Source: Sporosarcina trichiuri (GTDB taxonomy: Bacteria; Bacillota; Bacilli; Bacillales_A; Planococcaceae). Taken from it: a stretch of 64,000 nucleotides of DNA. Below the pieces are notes generated by a model. It saw only the letters and a program-made list of their open reading frames with translations. It ran no database searches and was not told the DNA's origin. Where the stretch lies: the NCBI RefSeq assembly GCF_030406775.1, contig NZ_CP129119.1:1832001-1896000 (forward strand), written 5' to 3'. How positions within the stretch are numbered: position 1 is the stretch's first letter; each line of letters begins with the position of its first letter. A program made the translations under genes and the position numbers. Shown here piece by piece: positions 1 through 9,242 of the stretch.

Positions 1-670
1 GGGCGATGAACAAATACGTCAGGCCGAGCTCATCTTGAAGGTCCATCATAAGATTCAGCACTTGCGCCTGGATGGATACGTCGAGTGCAGATACGGGTTC
101 ATCGCATACGACGAACTTCGGATTATTGACGAGCGCCCTCGCAATGCTGATCCGCTGCCGCTGACCACCCGAAAATTCATGAGGATACTTTTGGAGATCC
201 GCAACCCGCAAGCCGACTTTCTCAACAATCGCTTCCACTTTCCGTTTCCGTTCGGCTTTCTGCATATCGGTCTGGATGATCAGCGTCTCTTCGATCAGTT
301 CCTGGACACTCATCTTCGAGTTGAGCGAAGAAAAGGGATCCTGGAAGATGATCTGCATGTCTTTCCGGATACTGCGCAGCTCTTTCTCTTTCAGTCCGGT
401 TATGTCCCTTCCTGCGAAAGTGATAGTACCGTCAGTTGCGCTCAGCAGCCTGAGAATCACACGTCCGAGTGTGGACTTGCCAGAACCCGATTCTCCGACG
501 ACGCCAAGTGTTTCCCCTTCCCGGATGCTGAATGACACATCATCAACCGCTTTGACATTTCCGGTCGTGTGACGGATGACTCCGCTTTTGATCGGAAAGT
601 ATTTCTTCAGATGGCGCACTTCCAGCAGATGATCCGCGGAAGCTGCCTGATTAAAGTTCAAATCGCTCAT
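1..670 (-). CDS. Oligopeptide/dipeptide ABC transporter ATP-binding protein (OppF/DppF type), C-terminus cut by window edge
   Basis: Second ATPase of a peptide-type ABC importer; it would hydrolyse ATP at the inner face of the membrane to drive substrate uptake. Visible on the minus strand: Walker [10 protein letters not shown], a Q-loop (IIFQDPFSSLN), the ABC signature FSGGQRQRISIARAL and Walker B FVVCDEPVSALD. The sequence runs off the window in LTYLFIA, just before the expected H-loop His. The ATG (668-670) overlaps the TGA of the preceding ATPase gene in an ATGA, so the two are probably translationally coupled. The AVDDVSF and GLKEKELRSIRKDMQ segments are typical of the OppF/DppF branch. 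The transported substrate cannot be told from the sequence. Confidence 0.93.
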   Translation of the reverse strand, partial: MSDLNFNQAASADHLLEVRHLKKYFPIKSGVIRHTTGNVKAVDDVSFSIREGETLGVVGESGSGKSTLGRVILRLLSATDGTITFAGRDITGLKEKELRSIRKDMQIIFQDPFSSLNSKMSVQELIEETLIIQTDMQKAERKRKVEAIVEKVGLRVADLQKYPHEFSGGQRQRISIARALVNNPKFVVCDEPVSALDVSIQAQVLNLMMDLQDELGLTYLFIA

Positions 671-1647
671 TTCTCCTCCTCCTCATACAAATGGCAGCGG
701 GCGAAGTGGCCGGGACTGACTTCCAGCAGCTCCGGATTGCTTTCCAGGCAACGGTCCATGACGAACGGACACCGAGAAGCGAACCGGCAGCCCTTCGGAA
801 AGTCCGTAGCAGCGGGCACAGCCCCCGGAACGGTCTTCAGGCGGTCTGTATCAGTGGTCAAATCCGGCATGCTGTCGAGCAGCCCCTGTGTATATGGATG
901 TTTTGTATGGCGGAGCAGCTCTTTGGTCGGGGCCTGTTCCACGACCTGCCCGCCATACATGACGATGACCCGGTCTGCATAGTCGGAGACAACCCCTAAA
1001 TCGTGAGTGATCATAAGTATCGACATGTCCATCTTCTTACGCATGTCGTCGAGCAATGTGAGGATTTGTGCTTGGATGGTGACATCGAGTGCAGTAGTCG
1101 GTTCGTCTGCGATGAGTAATTTCGGCTGGCAGGAGATCGCAATGGCAATCATGACACGCTGGCGCATGCCTCCAGATAATTTGTGGGGATACTCATCGAC
1201 GATTTGCTCCGGGCGTGTGATGCCGACTTCTGCGAGAAGCCGGACCGCTTGTTCACGTGCCGCTTTCTTGCCCATTCTCTTATGCTTACGCAGCATTTCG
1301 GTGATCTGACTGCCGATTGTGAATACCGGGTTCAGCGCGGTCATCGGTTCTTGGAAGATCATCGCCATCTCCTTGCCGCGGATCCGCTCCAGTTCCTTAT
1401 CGGATAGCCCTGTCAGTTCACGACCATCCAGCCGGATGGATCCGTCTTCGATTCTTCCCGGCTTGCTGATCAGCCCCATGACGGAATTCGCCGTCATGCT
1501 TTTTCCGCTGCCGGATTCTCCGACAATCGAAAGTGATTCTCCTGGACGGATCTCGAAAGATACATCGTCGACTGCCTTCGCAATCTTCTGGTCGTCCACA
1601 TGAAAGTACGTTTTCAAATGTTCCACATTCAATACCGGACGCTCCAT
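667..1647 (-). CDS. Oligopeptide/dipeptide ABC transporter ATP-binding protein (OppD/DppD type)
   Basis: First ATPase of the peptide importer, 326 aa, the normal length for OppD/DppD. Walker [14 protein letters not shown] lies near residue 45, the Q-loop is [12 protein letters not shown], the signature is [15 protein letters not shown], Walker B is [12 protein letters not shown] and the H-loop is [15 protein letters not shown]. The C-terminal Cys-bearing oligopeptide-family extension ([14 protein letters not shown]) is intact. A ribosome site (GAGGTGGG) lies upstream of the ATG. No permease or binding-protein genes follow it upstream inside the window, so the gene is promoter-proximal here: the upstream interval (1648-1800) is AT-rich and probably carries the promoter. 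The downstream ATPase overlaps by 4 bp. Confidence 0.95.
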   Translation of the reverse strand: MERPVLNVEHLKTYFHVDDQKIAKAVDDVSFEIRPGESLSIVGESGSGKSMTANSVMGLISKPGRIEDGSIRLDGRELTGLSDKELERIRGKEMAMIFQEPMTALNPVFTIGSQITEMLRKHKRMGKKAAREQAVRLLAEVGITRPEQIVDEYPHKLSGGMRQRVMIAIAISCQPKLLIADEPTTALDVTIQAQILTLLDDMRKKMDMSILMITHDLGVVSDYADRVIVMYGGQVVEQAPTKELLRHTKHPYTQGLLDSMPDLTTDTDRLKTVPGAVPAATDFPKGCRFASRCPFVMDRCLESNPELLEVSPGHFARCHLYEEEEK

Positions 1648-1799
1648 CTTCCCACCTCACTTTTAAATTTCAAGTTTAATCGCAATTAATTTGTAATCAT
1701 GATTACACAGTTTGATAAATTACATGCTAACATATAGAAATTAAGATAACAATGAGTTTTCAGAACTAAGACAGCGCTTCCAATAGGTGTTCATCACTG

Positions 1800-1925
1800 A
1801 ATTATGTCCCGATGCCGATAAATTCGGCGATATGTCCGATACTTCACGCGAAGTGTCCGATAACTCCGGCGAACTGTCCGATACTGGCGGACATATGGCC
1901 GATACTTCACACGAACTGTCCGATA
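1800..1925 (-). repeat. TATCGGACA array 1 (6 x 21 bp, minus orientation)
   Basis: On the minus strand: five 21-bp units with cores TATCGGACA or TATCGGCCA, then the terminal unit TATCGGCATCG-GGACATAATT. It lies between the divergent ABC ATPase and oxidoreductase genes. Minus orientation, as in arrays 2 and 3. Spacers differ but each unit is exactly 21 bp. Confidence 0.95.
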
Positions 1926-2055
1926 CGCCGCCGCCACCGCTGCCCCCGTGCTGCCTCCACCGTGTAAAACTGCCGGCCGGGCCTCCGCCGCGGCCGCCGC
2001 TCCGTACATATACTACACTGAATTCACCAAACAACCGGAAAGGAACGATGCGATC

Positions 2056-2973
2056 ATGAAAGCGTTTGTCTGACGGAGCGAGGCCACCGACGATATCGTC
2101 CTGCAGGAGGTGGACCGTCCTTCGATCAGTGAACATGAATTGCTCGTCCGCGTCAGGGCGGTCGGTGTCGGCATCCACGATTCCTACTTCCTGCCGCAGG
2201 AGATGGCGTACCCGTATCCGATCGGCATCGAAGCAGCCGGCGTCATTGAACAGACCGGCAGCTCCGTGACGGACTATCAGACGGGAGACCGGATCGCCTT
2301 TGTCAGCATGATGCAGCCGAAGGGAGGCACATGGGCAGAGTATGCCGCTGTCACGGAGGACTCCCTGATCATCCCGATCCCTGACTCCATGGATTTCACT
2401 GAAGCCGCTGCCATCCCGGTCGCCGGCAACACAGTGCTCCATGCGATGACCGCGCTGCCGCTGCAGTCCGGCGATTCCGTCTTCATCGCCGGCGCGTCGG
2501 GCGCCATCGGCACATTCGCCATCCAGATCGCCAAGGCGCGCGGCTGGCATGTGGCGGGTTCCGCCTCTCCGAAGAACCATGACTATATGAAGTCGCTCGG
2601 GGCCGATAAAACGGTCGATTACCGGGACCCGGCATGGGCCGATGTGATCCGCAGCTGGCGGCCGGGCGGTGTGGACGCCGCCATCGCCATCCAGCCCGGC
2701 ACGGGGACCGACAGTATGCACGTCGTCAAGGACGGCGGTACAGTTATCACGATTTCAGGCGACCGTTTTCCGCCCGAGCGCGGCATCCATGTCGCATTCG
2801 TGCCGCACAAAGCGGATGTCCGCAGGCAGCTGGCGGAGTTGTTCGCGTCCATTTCGGACGGTCAGACACAGCTCGTCATCGAAAAGGTCTATCCATTCGA
2901 CCAGGGACTCAGCGCCCTCAAGAAGACGCAGACCCGGCATGCCAGAGGGAAACTCGTCCTCTCCCTGGAATGA
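2056..2973 (+). pseudogene. Quinone oxidoreductase / zinc-type alcohol dehydrogenase family (MDR), in-frame TGA at codon 6
   Basis: An NADPH:quinone-reductase-like MDR protein. The body is intact: GroES-like N-terminal part (AVGVGIHDSYFLPQ, PIGIEAAGVIEQTGSSV), then a Rossmann segment IAGASGAIGTFAIQIAKARGW and the C-terminal helix pattern ending KLVLSLE. The natural start reads ATG AAA GCG TTT GTC TGA CGG, that is MKAFV-stop-R, where relatives have a sense codon after MKAFV. A GGAAAGGA ribosome site precedes this ATG. The only rescue in frame is a GTG at 2110 with poor spacing to the AGGAGG overlapping it; starting there would cost about 18 residues and the first beta strand. Probably a recent nonsense mutation or a sequencing error; function uncertain. 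Confidence 0.75.
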
Positions 2974-3221
2974 CCTGCATGGAATTGCATACCCCAGTTT
3001 CATCATTCAGGCCGCGCCGCATGGATATGGGAACTTCCCCTGCCATGAGGTATTTTCATTCTTCTGAACTTTTTCTACGGAACACGATTATAATCATAAC
3101 ATTCGGGTATGACATATTGATAGCCTGTCAGATGCAATCTGGCAAGGTGCTAAATTCAACATGCAGGAAGGCAGACAGGCTGTGCCGTCTGTCCTTTTAC
3201 CATGAGGAGGGTGTGAACAAG

Positions 3222-4079
3222 ATGGCAGACGAGAAACGGACTCCCGATAAGGAGCCGCAGAGTTCACCGATGAGCCGCCGGACGTTCTTGAAAAACAGCG
3301 GAATGGTCGCCGGCGGCGTCGTCGGTGGTTCCCTGCTCGGCGGTCTGTTCATGAATGACCGCAAAAACGAGAAGGAGAAGAAAGAGGAGAAGACCGAAAC
3401 GACGACCTCTTTCCAGGAAGCCCGCATATTCTTCACACGCGAAGAGGACTTCAGAGCACTGGAAGCGGCAACCGAGTGCATTTTCCCTGAAGACCATCAC
3501 GGCTCCGGAGCGATCGGTCTCGGTGTTCCGTACTTCATCGACAAACAGCTCGCAGGCGATTGGGGCATCAACGCCCGGGATTACCGGAAAGGCCCCTTCA
3601 AAGTATACGAAGCCGGCCAGCTTGCGCCGGATGCCTCCACGGAAGCTGCCAACCCGAAACCGGTCGGGGCAAGCAGCCAGGGGGAAGACCCGTCGGATTC
3701 CCACTTGCAGGACCAGTCCATCCTGACCCGGCGTGAAATCTTTACATACGGTCTCCGCGCACTCAACAGCAGCAGCCAGGACCAGTATAAGAAGCCCTAT
3801 TACGAATTGGAGGAAGACCAGCAGATCGACCTGCTGCACAAATTCGAAGAGGGCAAAGCGAAGATGAAAGGCGTCCCGTCTTCCGTCTTCTTTGCGCTTC
3901 TGCGCCAGGCGACATTGGAAGGTGCCTATTCCGATCCGATCTACGGCGGCAACAAAAACATGGAAGGCTGGAAGATGCGCAATTATCCCGGCGCGTACCC
4001 GTCCTATATGGGCCTTCTGGAGAAAGATGAATTCGCGGAACTGAAGCCGGTCGCCCTGAAAGACACCCAGCATCATTAA
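3222..4079 (+). CDS. Gluconate 2-dehydrogenase subunit 3 family protein (gamma subunit) with Tat signal
   Basis: Small accessory subunit of a membrane-associated GMC-type sugar/alcohol dehydrogenase, 285 aa. The N-terminus holds a twin-arginine motif SRRTFLKNSGMVAGG followed by a hydrophobic Gly-rich stretch, so the subunit is exported folded by Tat, probably carrying its flavoprotein partner along. The rest matches the subunit-3 pattern: FFTREEDFRALEAATECIFPED near residue 70 and YGGNKNMEGWKMRNYPGAYPSY near the end. ATG 3222 is chosen because AGGAGG (3205-3210) is well spaced; the in-frame GTG at 3213 is too close. The flavoprotein gene starts 21 nt downstream. No cytochrome c subunit gene is present. 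Confidence 0.9.
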   Translation: MADEKRTPDKEPQSSPMSRRTFLKNSGMVAGGVVGGSLLGGLFMNDRKNEKEKKEEKTETTTSFQEARIFFTREEDFRALEAATECIFPEDHHGSGAIGLGVPYFIDKQLAGDWGINARDYRKGPFKVYEAGQLAPDASTEAANPKPVGASSQGEDPSDSHLQDQSILTRREIFTYGLRALNSSSQDQYKKPYYELEEDQQIDLLHKFEEGKAKMKGVPSSVFFALLRQATLEGAYSDPIYGGNKNMEGWKMRNYPGAYPSYMGLLEKDEFAELKPVALKDTQHH

Positions 4080-4100
4080 ACGAAACAGGAGGAATGCACC

Positions 4101-5852
4101 TTGGCGAAAAAACTGAAAAAAGCGGACGTTGCAATCATAGGAAGCGGATGGGCAGGAGGCATCATCGGTGCTGAACTCTCGAAGAAAGGGTACAAAGTGG
4201 TCGCTCTCGAACGCGGTGAAGACCGGGAAGTCGCAGATTTCAGAGGAGAGAAAGACGAACTGCGCTACTCCCAGCGCTATGCCCTCATGCAGGACCTTTC
4301 CAAGGACACCATGACATCCCGGGCAACCCAAGACGAAGAGGCCCTCCCCGTCCGGACGAATAAGAACGCAATACTCGGGACGGACAAAGGGGGATCCGGC
4401 GTCCATTGGAACGGTGTCAATTTCCGGTACCGTCCGTATGATTTCGAGATCCGCTCGAAGACGGTCGAACGGTACGGCGAGTCCAAGATCCCTAAGGGGA
4501 TGACCATCCAGGACTGGGGCCTGACCTATGATGATCTGGAACCATACTATGACAAATATGAAAAGACAGCAGGCATGTCCGGGGAACCGAACCCGATCGG
4601 TCCGAAACGTTCGGATGATTACCCGAATGTCCCGTCCCTTGAAACGCCGTCCATCCGGCTGTTCAAGGATGCATCGGAAAAACTGGGCTATCATCCATAC
4701 CAGCTGCCGACCGCAAACGTGACAGAGCAGTATACGAACCCAGACGGCGAAACGATCAACGCCTGTGTCTACTGTGCATTTTGTGAAACCTACGGCTGCC
4801 ATTTCGGTGCGAAAGCCGATCCGATCATCACTGTCCTGAAGACAGCCCAGAAGACCGGCAACTATGAGCTCCGCTACAACGCATATGCTCACCGCATCCT
4901 GCACCAGAATGGCAAAGCGACGGGGGTCCTGTACACCGACACCCTGACCGGCCAGGAATACGAACAGCCGGCGGATGTCGTCGTCGCTGCAGGATTCATC
5001 TTCTCCAACACCCGCCTCATGCTTTTGTCAAAGATCGGGACACCATATAACCCGAAGACCCGCGAAGGGATCATCGGCAAAAATTTCACAGGCCACTTCA
5101 GCAACATCAACTATCTCGGTGCACGGGGCTTCTTCGAGAAGAAGGAGTTCAACACCTTCATGGGGGCGGGCGCACTCGGTGCCACGTTCGACGATTTCGC
5201 TGCTGATGATCTCGACCACACCGATCTCGATTTCCTGCATGGCTTTGAAGTGCAGCATCAGGTGTCGGGTCTGCGGCCGATCGAAAACAACTTCGTCCCA
5301 TCCGGCACACCTTCGTGGGGCAAGGAGTTCAAAGACAAGTCGATCCATTATGCCAATCGTCATCTATACGTCAATGCATTGACCGGCACGATGCCATGGG
5401 ATCATAACTACATGGATCTCGATCCGAAATACACCGATTTCCGCGGCGATCCGCTTCTTCGTGTGACGAACAAATACACCGATCAGGATAAAAACCTCAT
5501 GCGCTACGCTATCGATATCTGTACAAAAATCATGAAGGAAATGGGCGCGGACACCGTGGAACCTGACAAAGTGGAAGATGATACGGAGTTCAACAACTCC
5601 TACACGACCGGTCACTTTGCGGGAGGCGTCATCATGGGGGATGACCCGGCCACCTCCGCACTCAACAGCTATCAGCAGATGTGGGAGATGGACAACCTGT
5701 TCGTCGCCGGTGCCTCCTCTTTCCCGCATTTCGGCAACTACAATCCGACTGAAACCGTCGGGGCGCTCGCCTACCGGACGGCAGACGGCATCGACCGGTA
5801 TCTGAAGGAAGGCGGCCTCCTCGTCCAGGCGGAACAGACTGCCCTTTCCTGA
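4101..5852 (+). CDS. GMC oxidoreductase (gluconate 2-dehydrogenase-type flavoprotein subunit)
   Basis: FAD-dependent dehydrogenase, 583 aa, that would oxidise a sugar or polyol outside the membrane. The dinucleotide fold is at the N-terminus (VAIIGSGWAGGIIGAELSKKG), with a GGSGVHWNG loop near residue 95, an INACVYCAFCETYGC Cys cluster near residue 215 and the C-terminal GMC region ([31 protein letters not shown]). A TTG start (4101) follows AGGAGG by 7 nt. It forms a two-gene operon with the Tat-signal subunit; having no signal of its own, it probably rides out with that subunit (inference). A paralogue at 62558-64000 shares the same Cys cluster and GMC motifs. Substrate unknown. Confidence 0.92.
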   Translation: MAKKLKKADVAIIGSGWAGGIIGAELSKKGYKVVALERGEDREVADFRGEKDELRYSQRYALMQDLSKDTMTSRATQDEEALPVRTNKNAILGTDKGGSGVHWNGVNFRYRPYDFEIRSKTVERYGESKIPKGMTIQDWGLTYDDLEPYYDKYEKTAGMSGEPNPIGPKRSDDYPNVPSLETPSIRLFKDASEKLGYHPYQLPTANVTEQYTNPDGETINACVYCAFCETYGCHFGAKADPIITVLKTAQKTGNYELRYNAYAHRILHQNGKATGVLYTDTLTGQEYEQPADVVVAAGFIFSNTRLMLLSKIGTPYNPKTREGIIGKNFTGHFSNINYLGARGFFEKKEFNTFMGAGALGATFDDFAADDLDHTDLDFLHGFEVQHQVSGLRPIENNFVPSGTPSWGKEFKDKSIHYANRHLYVNALTGTMPWDHNYMDLDPKYTDFRGDPLLRVTNKYTDQDKNLMRYAIDICTKIMKEMGADTVEPDKVEDDTEFNNSYTTGHFAGGVIMGDDPATSALNSYQQMWEMDNLFVAGASSFPHFGNYNPTETVGALAYRTADGIDRYLKEGGLLVQAEQTALS

Positions 5853-5878
5853 TCAGCTCTTTTGCACAAACCATCAGG

Positions 5879-5908
5879 CGGCTCATCCATCCGATGAGCC
5901 GTCTTTTT
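5879..5908 (+). terminator. Intrinsic terminator after the GMC operon
   Basis: CGGCTCATC pairs perfectly with GATGAGCCG, followed by TCTTTTT. Confidence 0.9.
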
Positions 5909-5996
5909 CCGTGTTCCACAGGGAGTGCCGGATGTTTAACTCCGCGATAGAAAGGTAGGTAATAAATAGGAAACTTTATCATCAGGAGGTTATAGC

Positions 5997-7478
5997 ATGA
6001 GTCACATCCAAGGTACCCAGCATTCATTCTGGAAGACGACAGGAGGCGGTGTCAGTTACCCGAAACTGGCAGAGGATATCGAAGTGGATACAGCTGTCAT
6101 CGGCGGCGGGATCTCCGGAGTCCTCGCTGCCTACTGTCTCGCCAAAGCGGGACAATCGGTGGCGCTTGTGGAAGCGCGTGAATTCGGAGCAGGCAGCACA
6201 GGCGGCACGACTGCCAAACTGTCCGCCCAGCATCAGCTGATCTATCACGAAATGATCGGACGCGACGGAGCGGATACTGCAAAACAATACTATGAAGCAA
6301 ACGAAGACGGACTCGGCTTCATCCGATCCGTCGTCAAAGAACATTCGATCGACTGCGATTTCTCGGATATGGATTCCTATGTCTTTTCGCAGGACGGCAG
6401 CCATTCCGACAGCTTGCGGAACGAAGCGGACGCCTACAGACAGATCGGGGCGGACGGCGGACTTACCGATTCGATCCCTCTCGATTTCAACGTCGCCTCG
6501 GCACTCGTCCTGCGGGATCAGGCGGAATTCCATCCGGTCAGATTCCTGCACGGTGTCCTGAAAGAGATCCATAAGTTGGGCGGCAGGATCTATCAGCATA
6601 CCCGCTATATGGACAAGGCGTATCATAGCGATTATCTGACGCTGACAACTGATACACCGTATACGATCACATGCAAACAGGCGGTTCTCGCCACCTTGTT
6701 CCCTGTCGAAGATCCGCACTCGTTCTATTCCAACACCCTGAAACCGATGACATCCCATCTGACCGCTTTCAAAAGCGATAAAGCCTTCGACAAAGGGATG
6801 TACATCAGCGACGATGATCCGAAGCGGACGTTCCGCGGCGCGCATGACGGAGACCAGCCGATCCTCATCGTCGGCGGTGACACGCATCCGACCGGCAATG
6901 ATACGTCCACCATCGATCATTACGAATCGATCCGGGAATTCGCGAAAGCCGAATTCGGTCTCACCGGGATGCTCGCCTACTGGTCGGAGCACGACCTGAT
7001 GACCCCCGACCGCCGTCCCTTCATCGGACCGATCGAAGAGGGCGATGACAAAATGTATGTCATGACAGGCTACAGCAAATGGGGGCTGGCCATTTCAGGC
7101 ACCGCTGCACAGCTCATCACGGATCTGATCACCGGTCAGCAAAACAAATACAAAGAGCTGCTGAGCCCGCAGCGCAGCATGCCGGATGATGAAAGCCGAA
7201 AGCAAGACGAACCGTCCCTTTCGGACATGGCGGACCGTCTGCATAACGGACAAGCGGAGAAGTTCGAACAGGATGGCGAGCCGGCAGGCATGTACAAAGA
7301 CCATAACGGCAAGATCCATTACGTCGACTTATCCTGTACGCACCTCGGTTGTGAAGTCTCCTGGAATGACGGGGATGAAACTTGGGACTGCCCATGCCAC
7401 GGCTCGGTCTTCAGAGGATCCGGTGAAGTCATTGCAGGCCCTGCAAAAAAACCGCTGAAAGGCATCAACCCGTTCTGA
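5997..7478 (+). CDS. FAD-dependent oxidoreductase (DAO family) with C-terminal Rieske [2Fe-2S] domain
   Basis: A 493-aa two-domain redox protein. Residues 1-390 form a DAO/GlpO-like flavoprotein (FAD motif VIGGGISGVLAAYCLAKAG near residue 34; GSTGGTTAKLSAQH near 67). The C-terminus is a Rieske domain with both cluster motifs, CTHLGC and CPCHGS, near residues 447 and 466. The fusion lets flavin and 2Fe-2S centre exchange electrons inside one chain; relatives are annotated only generally and the substrate is unknown. No signal peptide, so cytoplasmic. An AGGAGG site and a well-placed ATG give the start. Single-gene unit, with its own terminator at 7511-7550. Confidence 0.93.
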   Translation: MSHIQGTQHSFWKTTGGGVSYPKLAEDIEVDTAVIGGGISGVLAAYCLAKAGQSVALVEAREFGAGSTGGTTAKLSAQHQLIYHEMIGRDGADTAKQYYEANEDGLGFIRSVVKEHSIDCDFSDMDSYVFSQDGSHSDSLRNEADAYRQIGADGGLTDSIPLDFNVASALVLRDQAEFHPVRFLHGVLKEIHKLGGRIYQHTRYMDKAYHSDYLTLTTDTPYTITCKQAVLATLFPVEDPHSFYSNTLKPMTSHLTAFKSDKAFDKGMYISDDDPKRTFRGAHDGDQPILIVGGDTHPTGNDTSTIDHYESIREFAKAEFGLTGMLAYWSEHDLMTPDRRPFIGPIEEGDDKMYVMTGYSKWGLAISGTAAQLITDLITGQQNKYKELLSPQRSMPDDESRKQDEPSLSDMADRLHNGQAEKFEQDGEPAGMYKDHNGKIHYVDLSCTHLGCEVSWNDGDETWDCPCHGSVFRGSGEVIAGPAKKPLKGINPF

Positions 7479-7510
7479 TCCGCAGGAACCGGACAGCCAT
7501 CCATAAGAAA

Positions 7511-7550
7511 CGCCGCACACAACCCATGCCGGGATTGTGTGCGGCGTTTT
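7511..7550 (+). terminator. Intrinsic terminator after the FAD-Rieske gene
   Basis: CGCCGCACACAA pairs with TTGTGTGCGGCG, followed by TTTT. Confidence 0.92.
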
Positions 7551-7581
7551 CAGTGATGTGGATGGTCCTTTTTCCTGTTCA

Positions 7582-7619
7582 CAAAAAACCTATCTGCCCG
7601 GCAAAGGGGCAGATAGGTT
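7582..7619 (-). terminator. Intrinsic terminator of the oxalate decarboxylase remnant
   Basis: AACCTATCTGCCC pairs with GGGCAGATAGGTT; on the minus strand it is followed by TTTTTTG. It survives although the gene it served is gone. Confidence 0.85.
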
Positions 7620-7627
7620 CTCTGCGA

Positions 7628-7800
7628 TCATTCGAATTTCACATTCGGCCGCTTGTCGCTGTGCAGTGCATTCTTGATGAAATCATCGCTCAGTGGCAAA
7701 TGCTCTTTCAGCAGTTCCGGCGGCGTCTGGGACATCCACTGGTTCAGTGACACGTCTGCGAAGTGGTCGCTGCGGAACATTTCCAGGAATACAAGCGGCG
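7628..7800 (-). pseudogene. Oxalate decarboxylase (bicupin) C-terminal remnant
   Basis: The last 55 or so codons of an OxdC/OxdD-type bicupin remain on the minus strand: LVFLEMFRSDHFADVSLNQWM, then TPPELLKEHLPLSDDFI and a KRPNVKFE tail. This matches the helical C-terminal tail of oxalate decarboxylases, which follows the second cupin. No metal-binding His/Glu motif and no cupin strand survives upstream; reading right from about 7800 the frame becomes unrelated sequence with no start or ribosome site. The native terminator (7582-7619) is still in place. A dead 3' fragment left by a deletion whose other end lies near the next gene. Confidence 0.7.
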
Positions 7801-7918
7801 TTCTTCTAACTCGGCACCCTTCTGCCGGATGGCGGGCGCGCCGGCTTCTGAAACAGGAGACTATCCCCTTCGCAGCCTGCATACAATCCGATAACCATCC
7901 GAATGAGGAGTGATCATC

Positions 7919-8653
7919 TTGAAGACCTGTCCGGTTTGCAGCCATACGCAGCTTGATGGGAATTTCTGCGGGGAGTGCGGGACATCTTATGAGACTGTCC
8001 GAAAACGAACGGAAGCCGTCCCGGAGTCAGCCACCGTCCCCAACAGGGCCTGGAGGGATTTCACAAATGAGGTCCAGTCCTTCCTGCGGTTTGTCATGAG
8101 CCAGGCAAAAGCGCCGTCCGCCCATTTCCACACACAAGAGAACAGCTTTCCGCATAGCTGGATGAGTATTCTGCTGTATGTGTTCCTGGCCGCCACTTCT
8201 TTTTATTCCCTCTTCGCCGTACAGCTGCCAGCCCCGACCTGGCTGCCCGTCCTGTTGAAAGGCGGCTTGCTGCTGCTGTTGTTCCTCACCATCAATCTAT
8301 CGGCCATCAAAGCGACCGCCATGGTTTTTTCAGTACCTCAGCCGCTCCCTGAACTGATCCGGAAACTTGGCGGATTCTTTGCAATGCCCATCATCCTTTC
8401 ATCAGCCGCTTTGCTCCTCACATTCCTCGATGCCCACTCACTCGCAGTGATCCTGCTCATCGTGAGTCTCGCAGTCGCTTACATTCTCGTACCTCTGTAT
8501 GTAATGCTGATGATTCTCTCCGGTTTCCCAGATACAATCGACGGGTTCAATGGCCTCCTGTTCTATGCTTCCTGCACGATCGTCTGTGTGATCGTACTGC
8601 TGGTGCTCATCGACGGCACGGCAATCGGCGGACTGCTCGGCGTCTTCCGCTGA
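7919..8653 (+). CDS. Zinc-ribbon membrane protein, YIP/DUF-type, function unknown
   Basis: A 244-aa protein of a class common in Bacillales. The N-terminus is a short zinc ribbon (CPVC near residue 4, CGEC near 20), then a soluble amphipathic linker (FTNEVQSFLRFV) and five or so hydrophobic segments from residue 85 on (WMSILLYVFLAATSFYSLFA; LLKGGLLLLLFLTI; and three more). TTG 7919 is chosen because GAGGAG lies 8 nt upstream; the in-frame GTG at 7910 overlaps that site. A shorter paralogue lacking the zinc ribbon is at 60649-61197. No partner genes; role not inferable. Confidence 0.8.
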   Translation: MKTCPVCSHTQLDGNFCGECGTSYETVRKRTEAVPESATVPNRAWRDFTNEVQSFLRFVMSQAKAPSAHFHTQENSFPHSWMSILLYVFLAATSFYSLFAVQLPAPTWLPVLLKGGLLLLLFLTINLSAIKATAMVFSVPQPLPELIRKLGGFFAMPIILSSAALLLTFLDAHSLAVILLIVSLAVAYILVPLYVMLMILSGFPDTIDGFNGLLFYASCTIVCVIVLLVLIDGTAIGGLLGVFR

Positions 8654-8720
8654 CAGCCGTTTCCCAACGCCTCACCGTACGGTAGGGGGTCTGAAAGGAC
8701 CGGCCTGCATGGAGAACTTG

Positions 8721-8846
8721 AATTGTGTCCGGATGCCGATAAATTCCGCGATATGGCCGATAACTCCCCGCATTTGTCCGATACTCCGTGCGGAATGTCC
8801 CATACTTCTGCTCAAACGTCCGATACTCTCCCTGATTTGTCCGATA
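8721..8846 (-). repeat. TATCGGACA array 2 (6 x 21 bp, minus orientation)
   Basis: Read on the minus strand: five core units (one TATGGGACA, one TATCGGCCA) and the terminal unit. It is array B of a composite element with array 3; the 127-bp linker is 8847-8973. With array 3 and the short flanks it fills the 590-bp gene-free interval 8654-9242. Confidence 0.95.
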
Positions 8847-8973
8847 CTCTGCCAGCGCCAGGGCCTGACTTGTCCCTTTAATCGCGCCATACAGGAAGCC
8901 TTCACCAGCCCGTTGCCGCGACCATGGACGGCTCCACAGAAAATGAGCACCGCGAGCACCAATCAGGAACTTG

Positions 8974-9099
8974 AATTGTGCCCGGATGCCGATAAATTCG
9001 GCGATATGGCCGATACTTCGCTTGAAATGTCCGATACATCGCCCCGACTGTCCGTTATCGCCGCCCATGTGTCCGATACTTCCCGTGATTTGTCCGATA
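8974..9099 (-). repeat. TATCGGACA array 3 (6 x 21 bp, minus orientation)
   Basis: Minus strand: five units then the terminal TATCGGCATCC-GGGCACAATT, followed by the linker tail. Array A of composite copy 1. Confidence 0.95.
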
Positions 9100-9141
9100 G
9101 TCCCGATCACCGGTGTCTGCAGCCAGCCGCTTCCGCAAATC

Positions 9142-9180
9142 AAAAAAACCACCTGATCCGCCCGGCGGTATCAGATGGTG
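9142..9180 (-). terminator. Intrinsic terminator of the GNAT gene
   Basis: ACCATCTGAT pairs with ATCAGGTGGT around a CCGGGCGG loop, followed on the minus strand by TTTTTTT. Confidence 0.88.
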
Positions 9181-9242
9181 CTATACTGTTGCATTCCAAT
9201 CTCCCCGACGGAAAGCCGACGGGCAACCGGGCCGGGAAATTT

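Larger units (their letters stand above)
8721..9099 (-). repeat. Composite double-array element, copy 1 (379 bp)
   Basis: On the minus strand, array 3, then a linker with the tail motif TGGTGCTCGC and ATTTTCTGT, a GGCGCG...GGACAAG block, then array 2. The same order A-linker-B recurs at 35016, 46336, 53633 and 57599. Confidence 0.8.
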
